NCBI RefSeq assembly: GCF_028743495.1
Contig: NZ_CP117968.1
Strand: one strand, 5' to 3'
DNA: 64,000 bases
From: Allobacillus halotolerans
GTDB taxonomy: Bacteria; Bacillota; Bacilli; Bacillales; Alkalibacillaceae
A program made the position numbers and the translations under genes. The notes under the pieces were generated by a model, which was given only the letters and a program-made list of their open reading frames with translations, was not told the DNA's origin and searched no databases. This document shows positions 43,456 through 52,245 of the stretch, piece by piece; within the stretch, counting starts at the first letter, position 1; the number at the start of each line of letters is the position of its first letter.

Positions 43456-43484
43456 AATATAGCATACTTCTATTGTCCTGTAAA
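43456..43484 (-). promoter_or_regulatory. Promoter of the lysine-riboswitch transcript
   Basis: Reading the minus strand, TTTACA (43484-43479), a 17-base spacer and TATATT (43461-43456). It overlaps the 3' end of yunB. Confidence 0.7.
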
Positions 43485-44267
43485 TTCCTCAGGAGGTACG
43501 GCTAGATCAATGTCGGATGAAGAATCACTGCCTGAACTATAAAAGTTCGGTACTTTTCCTGGAATGACTCCAACATATACGGGTATATCTGTCTCAACAA
43601 CTGTTGTCGATGTAGAAAAAGGAATAACGATTTGCACATTTGCTTGAATATTAATCGACAACTCAATCATCGCATTGTTAATACCGTATTCCGTTATTTT
43701 CCGGCGAAAGTCTGATTGCACATCACCAACTACACTGAAATGGACAGGAACTTGGGGACCGAGATTCGCTAACAACGTATTCCCTGTTGCTTGCCCGATC
43801 GGAATTCGTACAATCGCCCGATGCTCTTCCACTGTATCTTCTTGAATGACTACATCATCATCAATATCAAAATCCAAGGAGTCTTCTGGGGTAATTTCAC
43901 CCCGTTCGATTCGCTTCAGGTAGTTTTGTACACGAAACGTCGTATTTCGAAGAACCCGGTTTACAACAACCGCATTCCAACCGACGGATACAATTTCACC
44001 ATTGTTGTCTGTTTCAATTTGAACCAAATCTTCTACTTGAAGGTCGTCAACAATTCTCTTACTGACCGCTTCATTGATGGCTTCTCGTGCAAATTGACTT
44101 GTTTTTTTTTCTGCGATATCAATTAAAGTCGGTTCAATTCCTTTATCAATCACCCAGACAGACAGAATAAGCGCACAAATAAATACAACAAAAGTCATCG
44201 ATAGGATCTGGCCTAAACTTTTGGGCTTTCTTTTCTTCCAAACTAGCTTATTCGGTCGTCTGCGCAC
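43470..44267 (-). CDS. yunB: Sporulation protein YunB
   Basis: Protein of 265 residues with one N-terminal membrane anchor (ILSMTFVVFICALILSVWVIDKG, about 21-44) after a basic cytoplasmic segment, and a long extracytoplasmic domain matching the YunB family. Characteristic pieces are AREAINEAVSKRIVDD, IGQATGNTLLANLGPQVPVHFSVVGDVQSDF and the C-terminal IPVYVGVIPGKVPNFY. Start is GTG with AAGGGGGTT upstream. In B. subtilis yunB is sigma-E dependent and needed for normal sporulation. Its neighbours yunC-yunE are present but with an HD-GYP gene and array inserted between. Confidence 0.93.
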   Translation of the reverse strand: MRRRPNKLVWKKRKPKSLGQILSMTFVVFICALILSVWVIDKGIEPTLIDIAEKKTSQFAREAINEAVSKRIVDDLQVEDLVQIETDNNGEIVSVGWNAVVVNRVLRNTTFRVQNYLKRIERGEITPEDSLDFDIDDDVVIQEDTVEEHRAIVRIPIGQATGNTLLANLGPQVPVHFSVVGDVQSDFRRKITEYGINNAMIELSINIQANVQIVIPFSTSTTVVETDIPVYVGVIPGKVPNFYSSGSDSSSDIDLAVPPEEFTGQ

Positions 44268-44338
44268 ACGAAAACCCCCTTACACTGAAGTTTATGCATC
44301 AGAGTAAGCGGACATGACTTATGGATTTAGGTGCGCTG

Positions 44339-44611
44339 ACTGTCGATGAAGAGGGGTTGACTGTCGATAAACGTGCGCTCACTGTTGATAAAGCCGTTCC
44401 AACTGTCGATAAACGCACACTGACTGCTGATAAAATCTCTCCAACTGTCGATAAACGCGAGCTCACTGTTGATAAACGCTTCCCAACTGTCGATAAACGC
44501 GAACTGACTGTTGATAAAAGCTCTCCAACTGTTGATAAAGGCGCACTGACTGCCGATAAAAGCTCTCCAACTGTCGATCAACACGAGCTTACTGTTGATC
44601 AACCTAACAAA
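44339..44611. repeat. Array R7: 13 units of 21 bp
   Basis: ACTGTYGATAAA (or variants) starts at 44339 and recurs every 21 bases to 44591, thirteen units. Two subtypes alternate, one with CGCGAACTG and one with GCTCTCCA, giving a 42-bp higher order. It lies between the yunB start and the HD-GYP terminator. The core GTCGATAAA also occurs, reverse-complemented, in arrays R3 and R10. Confidence 0.96.
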
Positions 44612-44619
44612 CCCCACTC

Positions 44620-44650
44620 CAAAAGAAAAGACTCGCCACCGGGCGAGTCT
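44620..44650 (-). terminator. Intrinsic terminator after the HD-GYP gene
   Basis: GACTCGCC and GGCGAGTC form a perfect 8-bp stem with a 4-base loop; TTTTCTTTT follows on the minus strand. The stem begins inside the last codons of the gene. Confidence 0.88.
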
Positions 44651-45757
44651 TCATCCATTAAATGAACTTACATTACATTGAGTAATCATGACATCTAAAG
44701 TTGTTGCTAGATTAATTTCATAGACTTGGCTTTTATGTAGCTTTCCTTCTTCATTTTCTAAAATGCGCACTTTTGGCCGGTCTGGTAGGTGTTTATTCTG
44801 TTCACAAATAATTCCTTTTGCTCCGTTACTCAATTCGACTTCTGCGCCATTTGGATAAATAGAGATATTGCGCCGGAATAAATCGACGTACTCTGGCAGA
44901 AACAATTCGCCGCTTCCGGAATACAAAATCTCCAAACCTTCGTGTGGCAACAAACCGGGTCGATAAACTCTGTTTGTCGTGACAGCGTCGAACACATCGG
45001 TCACCGCGAGAATTTGTGCGTACGGATGAATATTGGGACCGACAAGTCCATATGGATAACCACTTCCATTTAATCGTTCATGGTGCTGAACGACGCAGTA
45101 TTTTACTTCATTCGGAAGATTCGCATGCTTAAGCAGATCATAGCCATAGATTGTATGCTCTTTGATAATCGAAAATTCTAAATCCGTCAATTTTCCAGGT
45201 TTATTTAAGATGGATTTAGGTACTTGTGTTTTTCCTAGATCATGTAATAGCGCGCCAATGCCGATTTGCTCGATTTTATGCTTCGGATAGTTGAGCTCAT
45301 TTGCAAGTGCCAACGAATATACCGTTACATTTAATGAATGCATGTACACATAGTCGTCATACAAAAATAGATCCGACATAATCGATAAAATTTCCTCGTT
45401 GTCTTGGATGATTTCATTGATTTCTCCAACTTTTTTTTGAACTTCTTTCAATGACTTTTCCAATATGTATTGATTTCTCTTTAGATTTGTCGGCTGTTCA
45501 TTAAACGCACGAAAAGACTCCCGAATATAATGGATTGTTTCAAATCTAATTTGATCATCCAACAGGTCTTGAGGATAAATGTCTTCTGTCAGTTCGTCTT
45601 GAACATAGACGTATTTAAACTGAAAATCCGCCAACCGTTGGATGATCCGGTTTGTAAATTTAACTCCTTTTTGTAAAAGAACTCTTCCGTATGAGTCAGT
45701 AATTGGTCTAGCTAGTATATCTCCTTCATTAAGGTCTTGGATTTTTGCTGTTTTCAT
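44651..45757 (-). CDS. HD-GYP domain protein
   Basis: Protein of 368 residues. Residues 1-110 form an uncharacterised N-terminal domain; the HD-GYP phosphohydrolase domain (about 130-300) has HSLNVTVYSLALANEL, HDLGKTQVPKSIL, EHTIYGYDLL and HHERLNGSGYPYGL. The metal HD and GYP motifs are intact (GSGYP). Members hydrolyse cyclic di-GMP or related dinucleotides. No GGDEF partner is next to it. It lies between yunC and yunB, and separates them compared with B. subtilis. Confidence 0.88.
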   Translation of the reverse strand: MKTAKIQDLNEGDILARPITDSYGRVLLQKGVKFTNRIIQRLADFQFKYVYVQDELTEDIYPQDLLDDQIRFETIHYIRESFRAFNEQPTNLKRNQYILEKSLKEVQKKVGEINEIIQDNEEILSIMSDLFLYDDYVYMHSLNVTVYSLALANELNYPKHKIEQIGIGALLHDLGKTQVPKSILNKPGKLTDLEFSIIKEHTIYGYDLLKHANLPNEVKYCVVQHHERLNGSGYPYGLVGPNIHPYAQILAVTDVFDAVTTNRVYRPGLLPHEGLEILYSGSGELFLPEYVDLFRRNISIYPNGAEVELSNGAKGIICEQNKHLPDRPKVRILENEEGKLHKSQVYEINLATTLDVMITQCNVSSFNG

Positions 45758-45822
45758 AAATTATCCCCATCACTATTATTCGACTAATTTCATCATAAAT
45801 TATTATGCAACTGCTGACAACC

Positions 45823-46131
45823 TTATTTCGTCAAAGCCAATAATGCCTGCTTCCCCATAATGCCTTCATACCAGCCAAATTTTTCGATAGAATAATTCGT
45901 TACTTTTTGTAGGGGTGCATACAACAATTCGTCGCGATTTCTTACTCCGACCGCACGGCCAGCTACAATGTTTCTGTCACCTAGCTTATCGTTTAGCAGG
46001 TCGACGTCCAAGGCACCGCACATAATGTAGCCAAAATCATTATAAATGACTAATAGATTAGTTTTCGGTAACTCGACATGAACAAACGTAAATCCGTGAC
46101 CTTCAATCCAAATCGGTTCTGTATGAATCAT
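45823..46131 (-). CDS. yunC: YunC-like protein (DUF1805)
   Basis: Protein of 102 residues of the DUF1805 family, which includes YunC. Typical segments are IWIEGHGFTFVHVELPKTNLLVIYNDFGYIMCGALDVDLLNDKL and IVAGRAVGVRNRDELLYAPLQKVT. Small alpha/beta fold, unknown biochemical role. Adjacent to yunD, in the B. subtilis order. Confidence 0.9.
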   Translation of the reverse strand: MIHTEPIWIEGHGFTFVHVELPKTNLLVIYNDFGYIMCGALDVDLLNDKLGDRNIVAGRAVGVRNRDELLYAPLQKVTNYSIEKFGWYEGIMGKQALLALTK

Positions 46132-46164
46132 AAAACCAGCCTCCTCTTTTTTACCCTATGAAAA

Positions 46165-46210
46165 GGAAAAAAAGAAGTGCCAGTCCCAATTTGTTTGAGC
46201 CAGCACTTTT
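46165..46210 (-). terminator. Intrinsic terminator after yunD
   Basis: AAGTGC and GCACTT pair at the ends of an inner TGG/CCA-type region, with TTCTTTTTTTCC following on the minus strand. Confidence 0.7.
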
Positions 46211-46230
46211 AAATCTTTTTTATGAATCAG

Positions 46231-47598
46231 CTACAGCTTCGTCACGCTTTTCTCCAAAACATCACGAATGAATTCAGGCATAAAGTAATGTTTCTCTTTA
46301 ACGGAAGCAATGGTCGGTACTAGTGATGGAAATGAAAAGGTGTCTGCTGTTGCAACTTGGTATGCTCGATTCGGTTCAACTTCTTCTTCATCCAACCAAA
46401 TTTTCTCGACAAAGTCTGTCTTTGGGTGGACTTGAGCGGTTAAATTAGAGTAGATCATTTTACCGATTCGTTTGCCACGGAAGCCTAGACCCTTCAATTC
46501 AAACTCGATAAATTCTTTTCCTTCAAACATCCTTACTGTTTCCAACAATTCCTTTCCGGTCATTTCCATTACGCACGGATTCATCGGATGCGGACAACTA
46601 CTATGAATATCCTTCCTCGTTACTTCACCAGCAGAGAATCCATGCAATAAAACACCGGCATTTAACATGGCACAATCAGCATTTGTCCATGTTTGTAATT
46701 CATCAACAAAGTTATTCATCAGCTCTGTTTCCTCATACCAATTCGCAGGGTAATTTTCATCTAAGACAACCACTGTTTTCCCCAATACTTCCTCAGCTTC
46801 CTGATGAATATTTTCAATCAATGCCTTTGTCTCTTCATCTTGCTCATCCCCAATTTCTACAGCCGTGCCTTCACTTTGTATGACTTGTTTCTTCTGATGG
46901 TCGTACACCAAATGAACTTTACCGAAATAAAAACCATGTTTACCGACCGCGTTCAGTAATGTTCCATCATGAACTTGTCCTTGGTTAAATAAGTGGTGCG
47001 TATGGCCTCCGATAATCACATCAATCGGAAACTTTTCCGCGATCAACTCATCTTGATAAACACCTAAATGTGAAAGTAGCACGATGATGTCACAACGCTC
47101 TTCTAACTCTGGCATATATTGCTCTAACATTTCGATTGGCTCATAAGTCGTCCAGCCAAGTTGTTCGTAAAACAATTGAAAAGGAGCCGTTAAACCGATC
47201 ACCCCTATTTTAGTTCCCTGGTCACTTTCAAAGACTTCATAAGGTTTTAACCAATCAGGTTTATCTTGATTAATCGGTGCGATATTCGCACAAGTTACTG
47301 AAAAGTCGGCGTCATCATATAAGTGATATAATTGCTCTTCAGGTAACGTAATGCCTTCATTATTGCCGAGAGTCACCACATGATAATCCGCTTCATTCAG
47401 CAATCGGATATTCGCTTCACCCAGGGTTGCTTCCGTATAAAAATGCGATCGATCCAGGTGATCACCATTATCTAAAATGAGATGAAATTCATCTGCATGC
47501 TTGCTCATTTCATGCTTCATTGAATGGATAATCTTTGGCCAATTTTCAAAATGGCTATGTAAGTCACTTGTAAAGTACAAATGAATATTTTCTCTCAT
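46231..47598 (-). CDS. yunD: YunD-like metallophosphatase / 5'-nucleotidase
   Basis: Calcineurin-type metallophosphoesterase of 455 residues. The N-terminal metallophosphoesterase domain has FTSDLHSHFENW, ILDNGDHLDRS, GNNEGITL, SHLGVYQDE and GGHTHHLF motifs with all expected metal ligands. A 5'-nucleotidase C-terminal domain follows (about 270-420: NFVDELQTWTNADCAMLNAG). There is no signal peptide, so it acts in the cytoplasm, unlike E. coli UshA. Probably a nucleotide or nucleotide-sugar hydrolase. Confidence 0.9.
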   Translation of the reverse strand: MRENIHLYFTSDLHSHFENWPKIIHSMKHEMSKHADEFHLILDNGDHLDRSHFYTEATLGEANIRLLNEADYHVVTLGNNEGITLPEEQLYHLYDDADFSVTCANIAPINQDKPDWLKPYEVFESDQGTKIGVIGLTAPFQLFYEQLGWTTYEPIEMLEQYMPELEERCDIIVLLSHLGVYQDELIAEKFPIDVIIGGHTHHLFNQGQVHDGTLLNAVGKHGFYFGKVHLVYDHQKKQVIQSEGTAVEIGDEQDEETKALIENIHQEAEEVLGKTVVVLDENYPANWYEETELMNNFVDELQTWTNADCAMLNAGVLLHGFSAGEVTRKDIHSSCPHPMNPCVMEMTGKELLETVRMFEGKEFIEFELKGLGFRGKRIGKMIYSNLTAQVHPKTDFVEKIWLDEEEVEPNRAYQVATADTFSFPSLVPTIASVKEKHYFMPEFIRDVLEKSVTKL

Positions 47599-47619
47599 AA
47601 AGCTACTCCTTCTATACAG

Positions 47620-48438
47620 CTATATAATTAATCGTATGCCTACAATGGTCATAATAATCCGTAAAATCCATTCGATTGATTCGCTTCTTAAGTGCTGATT
47701 GACACGCGCGCCCAATACGCCACCGAGATACGAGCCTGGAATGGCTGCTAATGCATACGTCCATACAATATGACCAGAAAGAATATGAGCTGAAGATGAT
47801 AGTAAACTCGAAAAGAAAATCATAAACATGGAAGTTGGTGCTGCGATATGCGCCGGCATGCCAAATAATAAAATCATTGCCGGAACCATCAATGATCCAC
47901 CGCCGATGCCAAATAAGCCAGACAGCATTCCTACAGTAAAGCCGACAAGTATGCCTAATATTACGGAGAAAGAGTATTTCACTTCATAACCCGCGATTAA
48001 AAACTTCCGATGAATATGTGTCTTTTTCTCATGATTTTCATCATACTGACGTTGAGGTAAATACTTTTTAATGAAAAAAAGCCCAACAATGACTAACATT
48101 AAAAAGCCTAATAACAATTCAAACAAACCGGATTGAATATATTGATTTAAGTAAACACCGAGCAAGGCACCAGGTAAATTCCCTGCCAAAAACAGTGAAC
48201 CACTGACGATATCCACTCGTTTTCGTTTCATAAAGGTCAATGCTGAAGATAATCCTGTAAAAACCATGACGACAAGAGAGATCCCTACGATGTTTTGGGG
48301 AGTCGCCCAAGAAAATTCGCTGCTCACTTGTGCTAAGAAAAGCATGGTGGGAACGAAAATCACACCACCACCTAATCCGGCTATACTTCCGATGAATGCA
48401 GTGGTGACCCCTATCATGAACATAATCAAAAAAACCAT
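47620..48438 (-). CDS. yunE: TauE/SafE-family sulfite/anion exporter YunE
   Basis: TauE/SafE family transporter of 272 residues with about eight membrane helices: two copies of the GGG motif (GSIAGLGGGVIFVPTM and SGLFGIGGGSLMVPAMIL) mark the duplicated halves. Members export sulfite, sulfoacetate or related anions. It is 22 bases upstream of yunD on the same strand. Substrate is inferred from the family only. Confidence 0.9.
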   Translation of the reverse strand: MVFLIMFMIGVTTAFIGSIAGLGGGVIFVPTMLFLAQVSSEFSWATPQNIVGISLVVMVFTGLSSALTFMKRKRVDIVSGSLFLAGNLPGALLGVYLNQYIQSGLFELLLGFLMLVIVGLFFIKKYLPQRQYDENHEKKTHIHRKFLIAGYEVKYSFSVILGILVGFTVGMLSGLFGIGGGSLMVPAMILLFGMPAHIAAPTSMFMIFFSSLLSSSAHILSGHIVWTYALAAIPGSYLGGVLGARVNQHLRSESIEWILRIIMTIVGIRLII

Positions 48439-48522
48439 CGAACGAGATTCCCTTCTTAAACGCTAAACGCTTTGTTGGCATTCATTCTGTCGTTTATTTT
48501 GCATCTACTTTAATTATATCGT

Positions 48523-48684
48523 TAATCAGGAGCGTTTCATAGTGAAGTAACTAGAGGAGATCAATACGGTTCATATACATTTTTTCCAAGCCTTCAATCT
48601 CTAGCCAGCATCAGTCAAGTAGTTAAAGACCGTACCCACGTATCTGATGATCATCATGAACTCTTACACATCAATCATTTTTAA
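48523..48684 (+). pseudogene. Possible C-terminal remnant of a lost gene
   Basis: The reading frame 48523-48684 is open for 53 codons without any ATG, GTG or TTG, yet it reads like protein: RGDQYGSYTFFPSLQSL followed by ASISQVVKDRTHVSDDHHE and a final LLHINHF. It has no ribosome site and I do not recognise a family. It could be the end of a decayed gene, or chance. Confidence 0.3.
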
Positions 48685-48725
48685 GTCAGCATATTAACTT
48701 CAGAAAATGAACAACAATTATATAG

Positions 48726-48763
48726 AGTCCCCTCTCATTTTCTGTACGGGATGAGAGGGGACT
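48726..48763. other. Strong hairpin without T-run
   Basis: AGTCCCCTCTCAT and ATGAGAGGGGACT form a perfect 13-bp stem with a 12-base loop, about 25 bases downstream of hmp. No T-run follows on either strand, so it may stabilise the transcript end rather than terminate it. Confidence 0.7.
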
Positions 48764-48787
48764 GGCAGCCATATTTATATTTTATTT

Positions 48788-50020
48788 TTATTGTTGACCT
48801 TCTTCTGCACCTAAAATTGCAACAGGGTTAAATACTTCATATTTCACTTGCTCTTTAGGTACATTCCAACGATTCAATTGACCAACCATCGCTTCTAAGA
48901 ATGGCATTGGCCCACAGAGGTAAAAGTCAGCATCATTCGTTGGTAAGATTGACTCTAACCAATCTAGATCAATATGACCTTCTTTATTATATCGCTTCTC
49001 TCTTTGGTCTTCGTCAGTTGGAGAGTCATAACAAACATAATAATCAACTTGCTTATTATTTTGTGCAAGGTTTGTCAATTGTTCTTTAAATGGTTGTATA
49101 TTTCCATTGCGGCTTGAATGGATGAAAATAATTTTTCGATTTTTATCTTTTTCGGTATACGTATTTAACATGCTCATCATCGGTGTAATTCCGACTCCAC
49201 CACTAATTAATACAAGCGGCTTGTCTAATGGCTCGACAACAAAGTCACCTGCTGGTGCGGAAAAAGATAATACATCACCCTCTTCAACGGATTCGTGTAA
49301 ATAGTTTGAAACGATTCCTGAAGGGTTTTGCTCACTACTTTCTTCTTTTTTTACACTAATTCTATAGTAATCTTTTCGCGGAGCGTCTGATAAACTATAA
49401 TGACGAATATGCGTATACTTTTCTCCTGGAATGTCTGCTTTAATTGTTAGATACTGCCCCGGCTTGAAAGTAGCAATCGGCTTGCCGTCTTTTGGTTTTA
49501 AGTAAAATGATGTAATCAAGTCACTTTCTTTTTCTTTCTTGTCGACGACAAAATCCCGAAATCCTTTCCAGCCACCCGGCATGTTCTCCAACTCTTCATA
49601 TCGTTCATTCTCAATCCGGATAAATTCATCGGCGATATATTTATACGCTTTCCCCCAAGCGTCCAATATATCATCGGATGCCGTTTCGCCAAGTACATCT
49701 TTGACAGCTTCCAACAATGTTTCTCCTACAACCGGATACTGCTCAGCTTCTACACCTATTGCCACATGCTTTTCTGTTACCCGTCTAATGACTGGCTCAA
49801 CCGCCTCGAGATGATCTATATTTTCACCTGCCGCATAAACCGAATAAGCAAGCGCTTCTTGCTGAATGCCTCGTTTTTGGTTCGTTTGGTTAAAAAGGTT
49901 ATAGAGATCGGGCACTTTCTTAAACAGTAACTGGTAAAATCGTTTACCGATTTCATTACTATGTTCTTTCAATACGGGAGCTGTTTCTTTAACTGTCTTG
50001 ATTGTTTTTTCATCTAACAT
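48788..50020 (-). CDS. hmp: Flavohaemoglobin (nitric oxide dioxygenase)
   Basis: Flavohaemoglobin of 410 residues that oxidises nitric oxide to nitrate. The N-terminal globin domain (1-140) carries proximal-His and heme-pocket segments (AYSVYAAGENIDHLEAVEP, EKHVAIGVEAEQYPVVGE). An FAD-binding domain follows (FKPGQYLTIK, HIRHYSLSDAP) and a C-terminal NAD-binding part (VLISGGVGITPMMSML, YLCGPMPFL). The longer reading is dropped because AGGAGAGG precedes the ATG at 50020. Single gene; the regulator (ResD/NsrR-type) cannot be assigned from the upstream sequence. Confidence 0.95.
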   Translation of the reverse strand: MLDEKTIKTVKETAPVLKEHSNEIGKRFYQLLFKKVPDLYNLFNQTNQKRGIQQEALAYSVYAAGENIDHLEAVEPVIRRVTEKHVAIGVEAEQYPVVGETLLEAVKDVLGETASDDILDAWGKAYKYIADEFIRIENERYEELENMPGGWKGFRDFVVDKKEKESDLITSFYLKPKDGKPIATFKPGQYLTIKADIPGEKYTHIRHYSLSDAPRKDYYRISVKKEESSEQNPSGIVSNYLHESVEEGDVLSFSAPAGDFVVEPLDKPLVLISGGVGITPMMSMLNTYTEKDKNRKIIFIHSSRNGNIQPFKEQLTNLAQNNKQVDYYVCYDSPTDEDQREKRYNKEGHIDLDWLESILPTNDADFYLCGPMPFLEAMVGQLNRWNVPKEQVKYEVFNPVAILGAEEGQQ

Positions 50021-50298
50021 GCTAAACCTCTCCTTCTCTAAGTTGAAATTGAACATGTTGCAGAGTTTTATGCAATTCATGTATCAAGTGATAAAAGGCC
50101 ACTTATAAATGTAGATTTCCCTTTGCTTTGTTCAATAAACGAGGGAAAAATGTCTAATTCAGCGTGAACGTTCGAAAAGATGACCGTATGCTTGATTAGA
50201 CAAATCCAATAAGAATTAGTACGCAGTTTTTTCAACAAAAATTATCGAATAAATTTTTAACATGTGTGATGAATAGGTACCCTGTTTATAAACGATTG

Positions 50299-51288
50299 TT
50301 AGAATAACTCTTTTGCCAATAAACGGTACACTTGCAATCGTTTCTCTTGTGAATGTTGAATACTACAAATCATCGCTTCATCAAATCCATATTGTTCTTG
50401 CTCAACTTGTAATTTCTCAGCAACTTCCTTTGCGGAACCGACAATGTGCAGTTTTCTGCTCTCTTCTATTTTCATTAGGTCCATTTCAGACAACGGATAA
50501 TCTTTGGCATCTTCAGGTGTTAGCAATTGCCCCATTTTCCCTTGCATCAACCACAATCGAGCGATATCTTGTGGCTTTGCTTCATACTCAGCTTCCTCTT
50601 TTGTTTCTGCTGCTGTCACTAAATAGGCAACATTGATTTCAGGTTTTTCCATAAAAGGAGATGGAATGAAATTTTCTCGGTACATATTTAAAATTTCGTT
50701 GGATAACTGTCCATTAAAAAATTGTGCAAACGAGTAACCTACCCCTCTTCTTGCTGTTTCAAGGGCACTGTTTCCGCTTGAACCGAGCATCCATGCTTCA
50801 GGTAATGTAACGCCTCGTGGACTTGCAATCATTGCATACAATTTATCCTCAGTCAGTTCGTCATTGATGAGTTGCAAGGTGTGATCGAATTTTTCATACA
50901 TATTATCCACTCTTGGTTGACGACCTTCAGCTAATGCATACATCGATTGAGGGTCTCCACCAGGTGCACGTCCAACACCAAAATCAATTCGTCCTGGCGA
51001 GAATGCGCTTAATGTTTTAAATACTTCGGCCATTTTTAATGGTGAATAGTGCATCATCATGACGCCGCCTGTCCCAATTCGAATTTGATTCGTTTTTGCA
51101 GCTAATCGTGCAGCAGTCACTTCTGGAGCAGAGCTCGCAAATGCTCTCGTTCCGTGGTGCTCTGCCATCCACATCCGCGTATATCCTAACTCATCAGCTA
51201 CAATAGCTAACTCTTCCGCTTTTTCAAGTGCACCGACAGCGGTATTTCCGCTAGTGATTGGTGCTTGATCTAAAACGCTTAACTTCAT
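50299..51288 (-). CDS. LLM-class flavin-dependent oxidoreductase (luciferase-like monooxygenase)
   Basis: Bacterial-luciferase-like flavin monooxygenase of 329 residues, YwcH/YceB group. Signature segments are SVLDQAPITSG, EELGYTRMWMAEHHG, RIGTGGVMMMHYSPLKMAEVFKTLSAFSPGRIDFGVGRAPGGD, and the C-terminal HIVGSAKEVAEKL. GAAAGGA precedes the ATG at 51288, so the three-codon extension is not used. Substrate unknown. Confidence 0.88.
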   Translation of the reverse strand: MKLSVLDQAPITSGNTAVGALEKAEELAIVADELGYTRMWMAEHHGTRAFASSAPEVTAARLAAKTNQIRIGTGGVMMMHYSPLKMAEVFKTLSAFSPGRIDFGVGRAPGGDPQSMYALAEGRQPRVDNMYEKFDHTLQLINDELTEDKLYAMIASPRGVTLPEAWMLGSSGNSALETARRGVGYSFAQFFNGQLSNEILNMYRENFIPSPFMEKPEINVAYLVTAAETKEEAEYEAKPQDIARLWLMQGKMGQLLTPEDAKDYPLSEMDLMKIEESRKLHIVGSAKEVAEKLQVEQEQYGFDEAMICSIQHSQEKRLQVYRLLAKELF

Positions 51289-51478
51289 ATATAACATCCT
51301 TTCACGAACACTTCAGTCTTAGATTGTAAGTATGTTCATCATTACAAACCTTATTCTATCACTCGTTGACCGGCATATAGAATAATCTGCTTAGAGATTA
51401 TGACCTAAGCAATTGACTTGGGGGGGAAGAACGCTTACATGATAAGATGTTTCCACAGATCAGTGAGGTGATTAAACG

Positions 51479-51784
51479 ATGAAACAAACAGTTATATTAA
51501 ATGATGATTTAAAAATAGAAGCAACCAATCTTTATACGGATGAAGTGGTCGATCCTCAATCGGGAAAAAAGCGAAAAACAGTACACGTTGATTTCAAAGT
51601 AACGAGCGAAGACTATCATCGTGTCGCTACTTTTTTATACAAAAACGACTTCGACGTAAACGTTCCTGCATTAAACGTAAGATTCCCTGCTACCATTCAG
51701 AAATACACGACATCCGTTACAAATTTATATAAAGAAAACCAAGTTGGTGACTATTCGTTAACGTTGATCGAGAAAAGCGATTAA
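51479..51784 (+). CDS. DUF3219 family protein (YkvR-like)
   Basis: Protein of 101 residues matching the DUF3219/YkvR family: VILNDDLKIEATNLY, HVDFKVTSEDYHRVATFLYKNDFDVNVP and FPATIQKYTTSVTNLYKENQVGDYSLTLIE. Beta-rich small protein with no known role. GTGAGGTGA lies before the ATG. It converges on the suf operon, with array R8 and two terminators in between. Confidence 0.82.
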   Translation: MKQTVILNDDLKIEATNLYTDEVVDPQSGKKRKTVHVDFKVTSEDYHRVATFLYKNDFDVNVPALNVRFPATIQKYTTSVTNLYKENQVGDYSLTLIEKSD

Positions 51785-51827
51785 ACTTTCACTTCGCGGA
51801 TGCCTTTCTAGTGCTACATTTCCTCGA

Positions 51828-52090
51828 CTTCAGGGTTATGGTGCGCAGCTTCAGGGTTAATTCGTGATCCTTCAGGGTTTTTGCGCGCGTCTTCAGGGTT
51901 AATTCATGAACCTTCAGGGTTAATGCGCGCAGCTTCAGGGTTATTGCGCGGTCCTTCAGGGTTAATTCACGAAGCTTCAGGGTTAATTCGTGAAGCTTCA
52001 GGGTTGATGCGCGGCCCTTCAGGGTTAATTCGTGAAACTTCAGGGTTTTTGCGCGCGGCTTCAGGGTTAATTGAAAAGCCTTCAATATTA
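51828..52090. repeat. Array R8: 13 units of 21 bp
   Basis: CTTCAGGGTT recurs at 51828 and every 21 bases to 52080, thirteen units. Reverse-complemented, a unit reads AACCCTGAAG with GC-rich filler and CGAATT, the same unit as array R5 but in opposite orientation. A terminator at its upper end resembles the one before R5. Confidence 0.96.
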
Positions 52091-52105
52091 ACGTTTTCTC
52101 ACGCA

Positions 52106-52134
52106 CAAAAAAGGCACTGACATCAGTCAGTGCC
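52106..52134 (-). terminator. Terminator adjoining array R8, shared module with 31220-31248
   Basis: GGCACTGAC and GTCAGTGCC form a perfect 9-bp stem; on the minus strand it is followed by TTTTTTGTGC, just as in the terminator before array R5. Confidence 0.88.
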
Positions 52135-52197
52135 TACTCACTCGTAATATTTAAATCTAGTTCAATGTGATCCCAGCCTCTTCACGTTCCAGTAATT

Positions 52198-52238
52198 TAA
52201 ACAATCCCCCATCACACAATTTGGTGATGGGAGATTGA
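52198..52238 (-). terminator. Intrinsic terminator of the suf operon
   Basis: On the minus strand CAATCTCCCATCAC and GTGATGGGGGATTG form a 14-bp stem with a G-T and a loop of eight, then TTTAAATT. Confidence 0.85.
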
Positions 52239-52245
52239 TTATAAC

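Noticed and set aside
44321..44665. ORF with TVDKRELTVDKR repeats over array R7
   Set aside because: Explained by the 21-bp period; the opposite strand is open as well, and it runs into the HD-GYP terminator.
49990..50110. NsrR or ResD site upstream of hmp
   Set aside because: Only partial palindromes such as ATACATGAATTGCAT were seen; not convincing enough to annotate.
51789..52106. Minus-strand ORF with ELTLKxR repeats over array R8
   Set aside because: Same unit as array R5 and open on both strands; no ribosome site.
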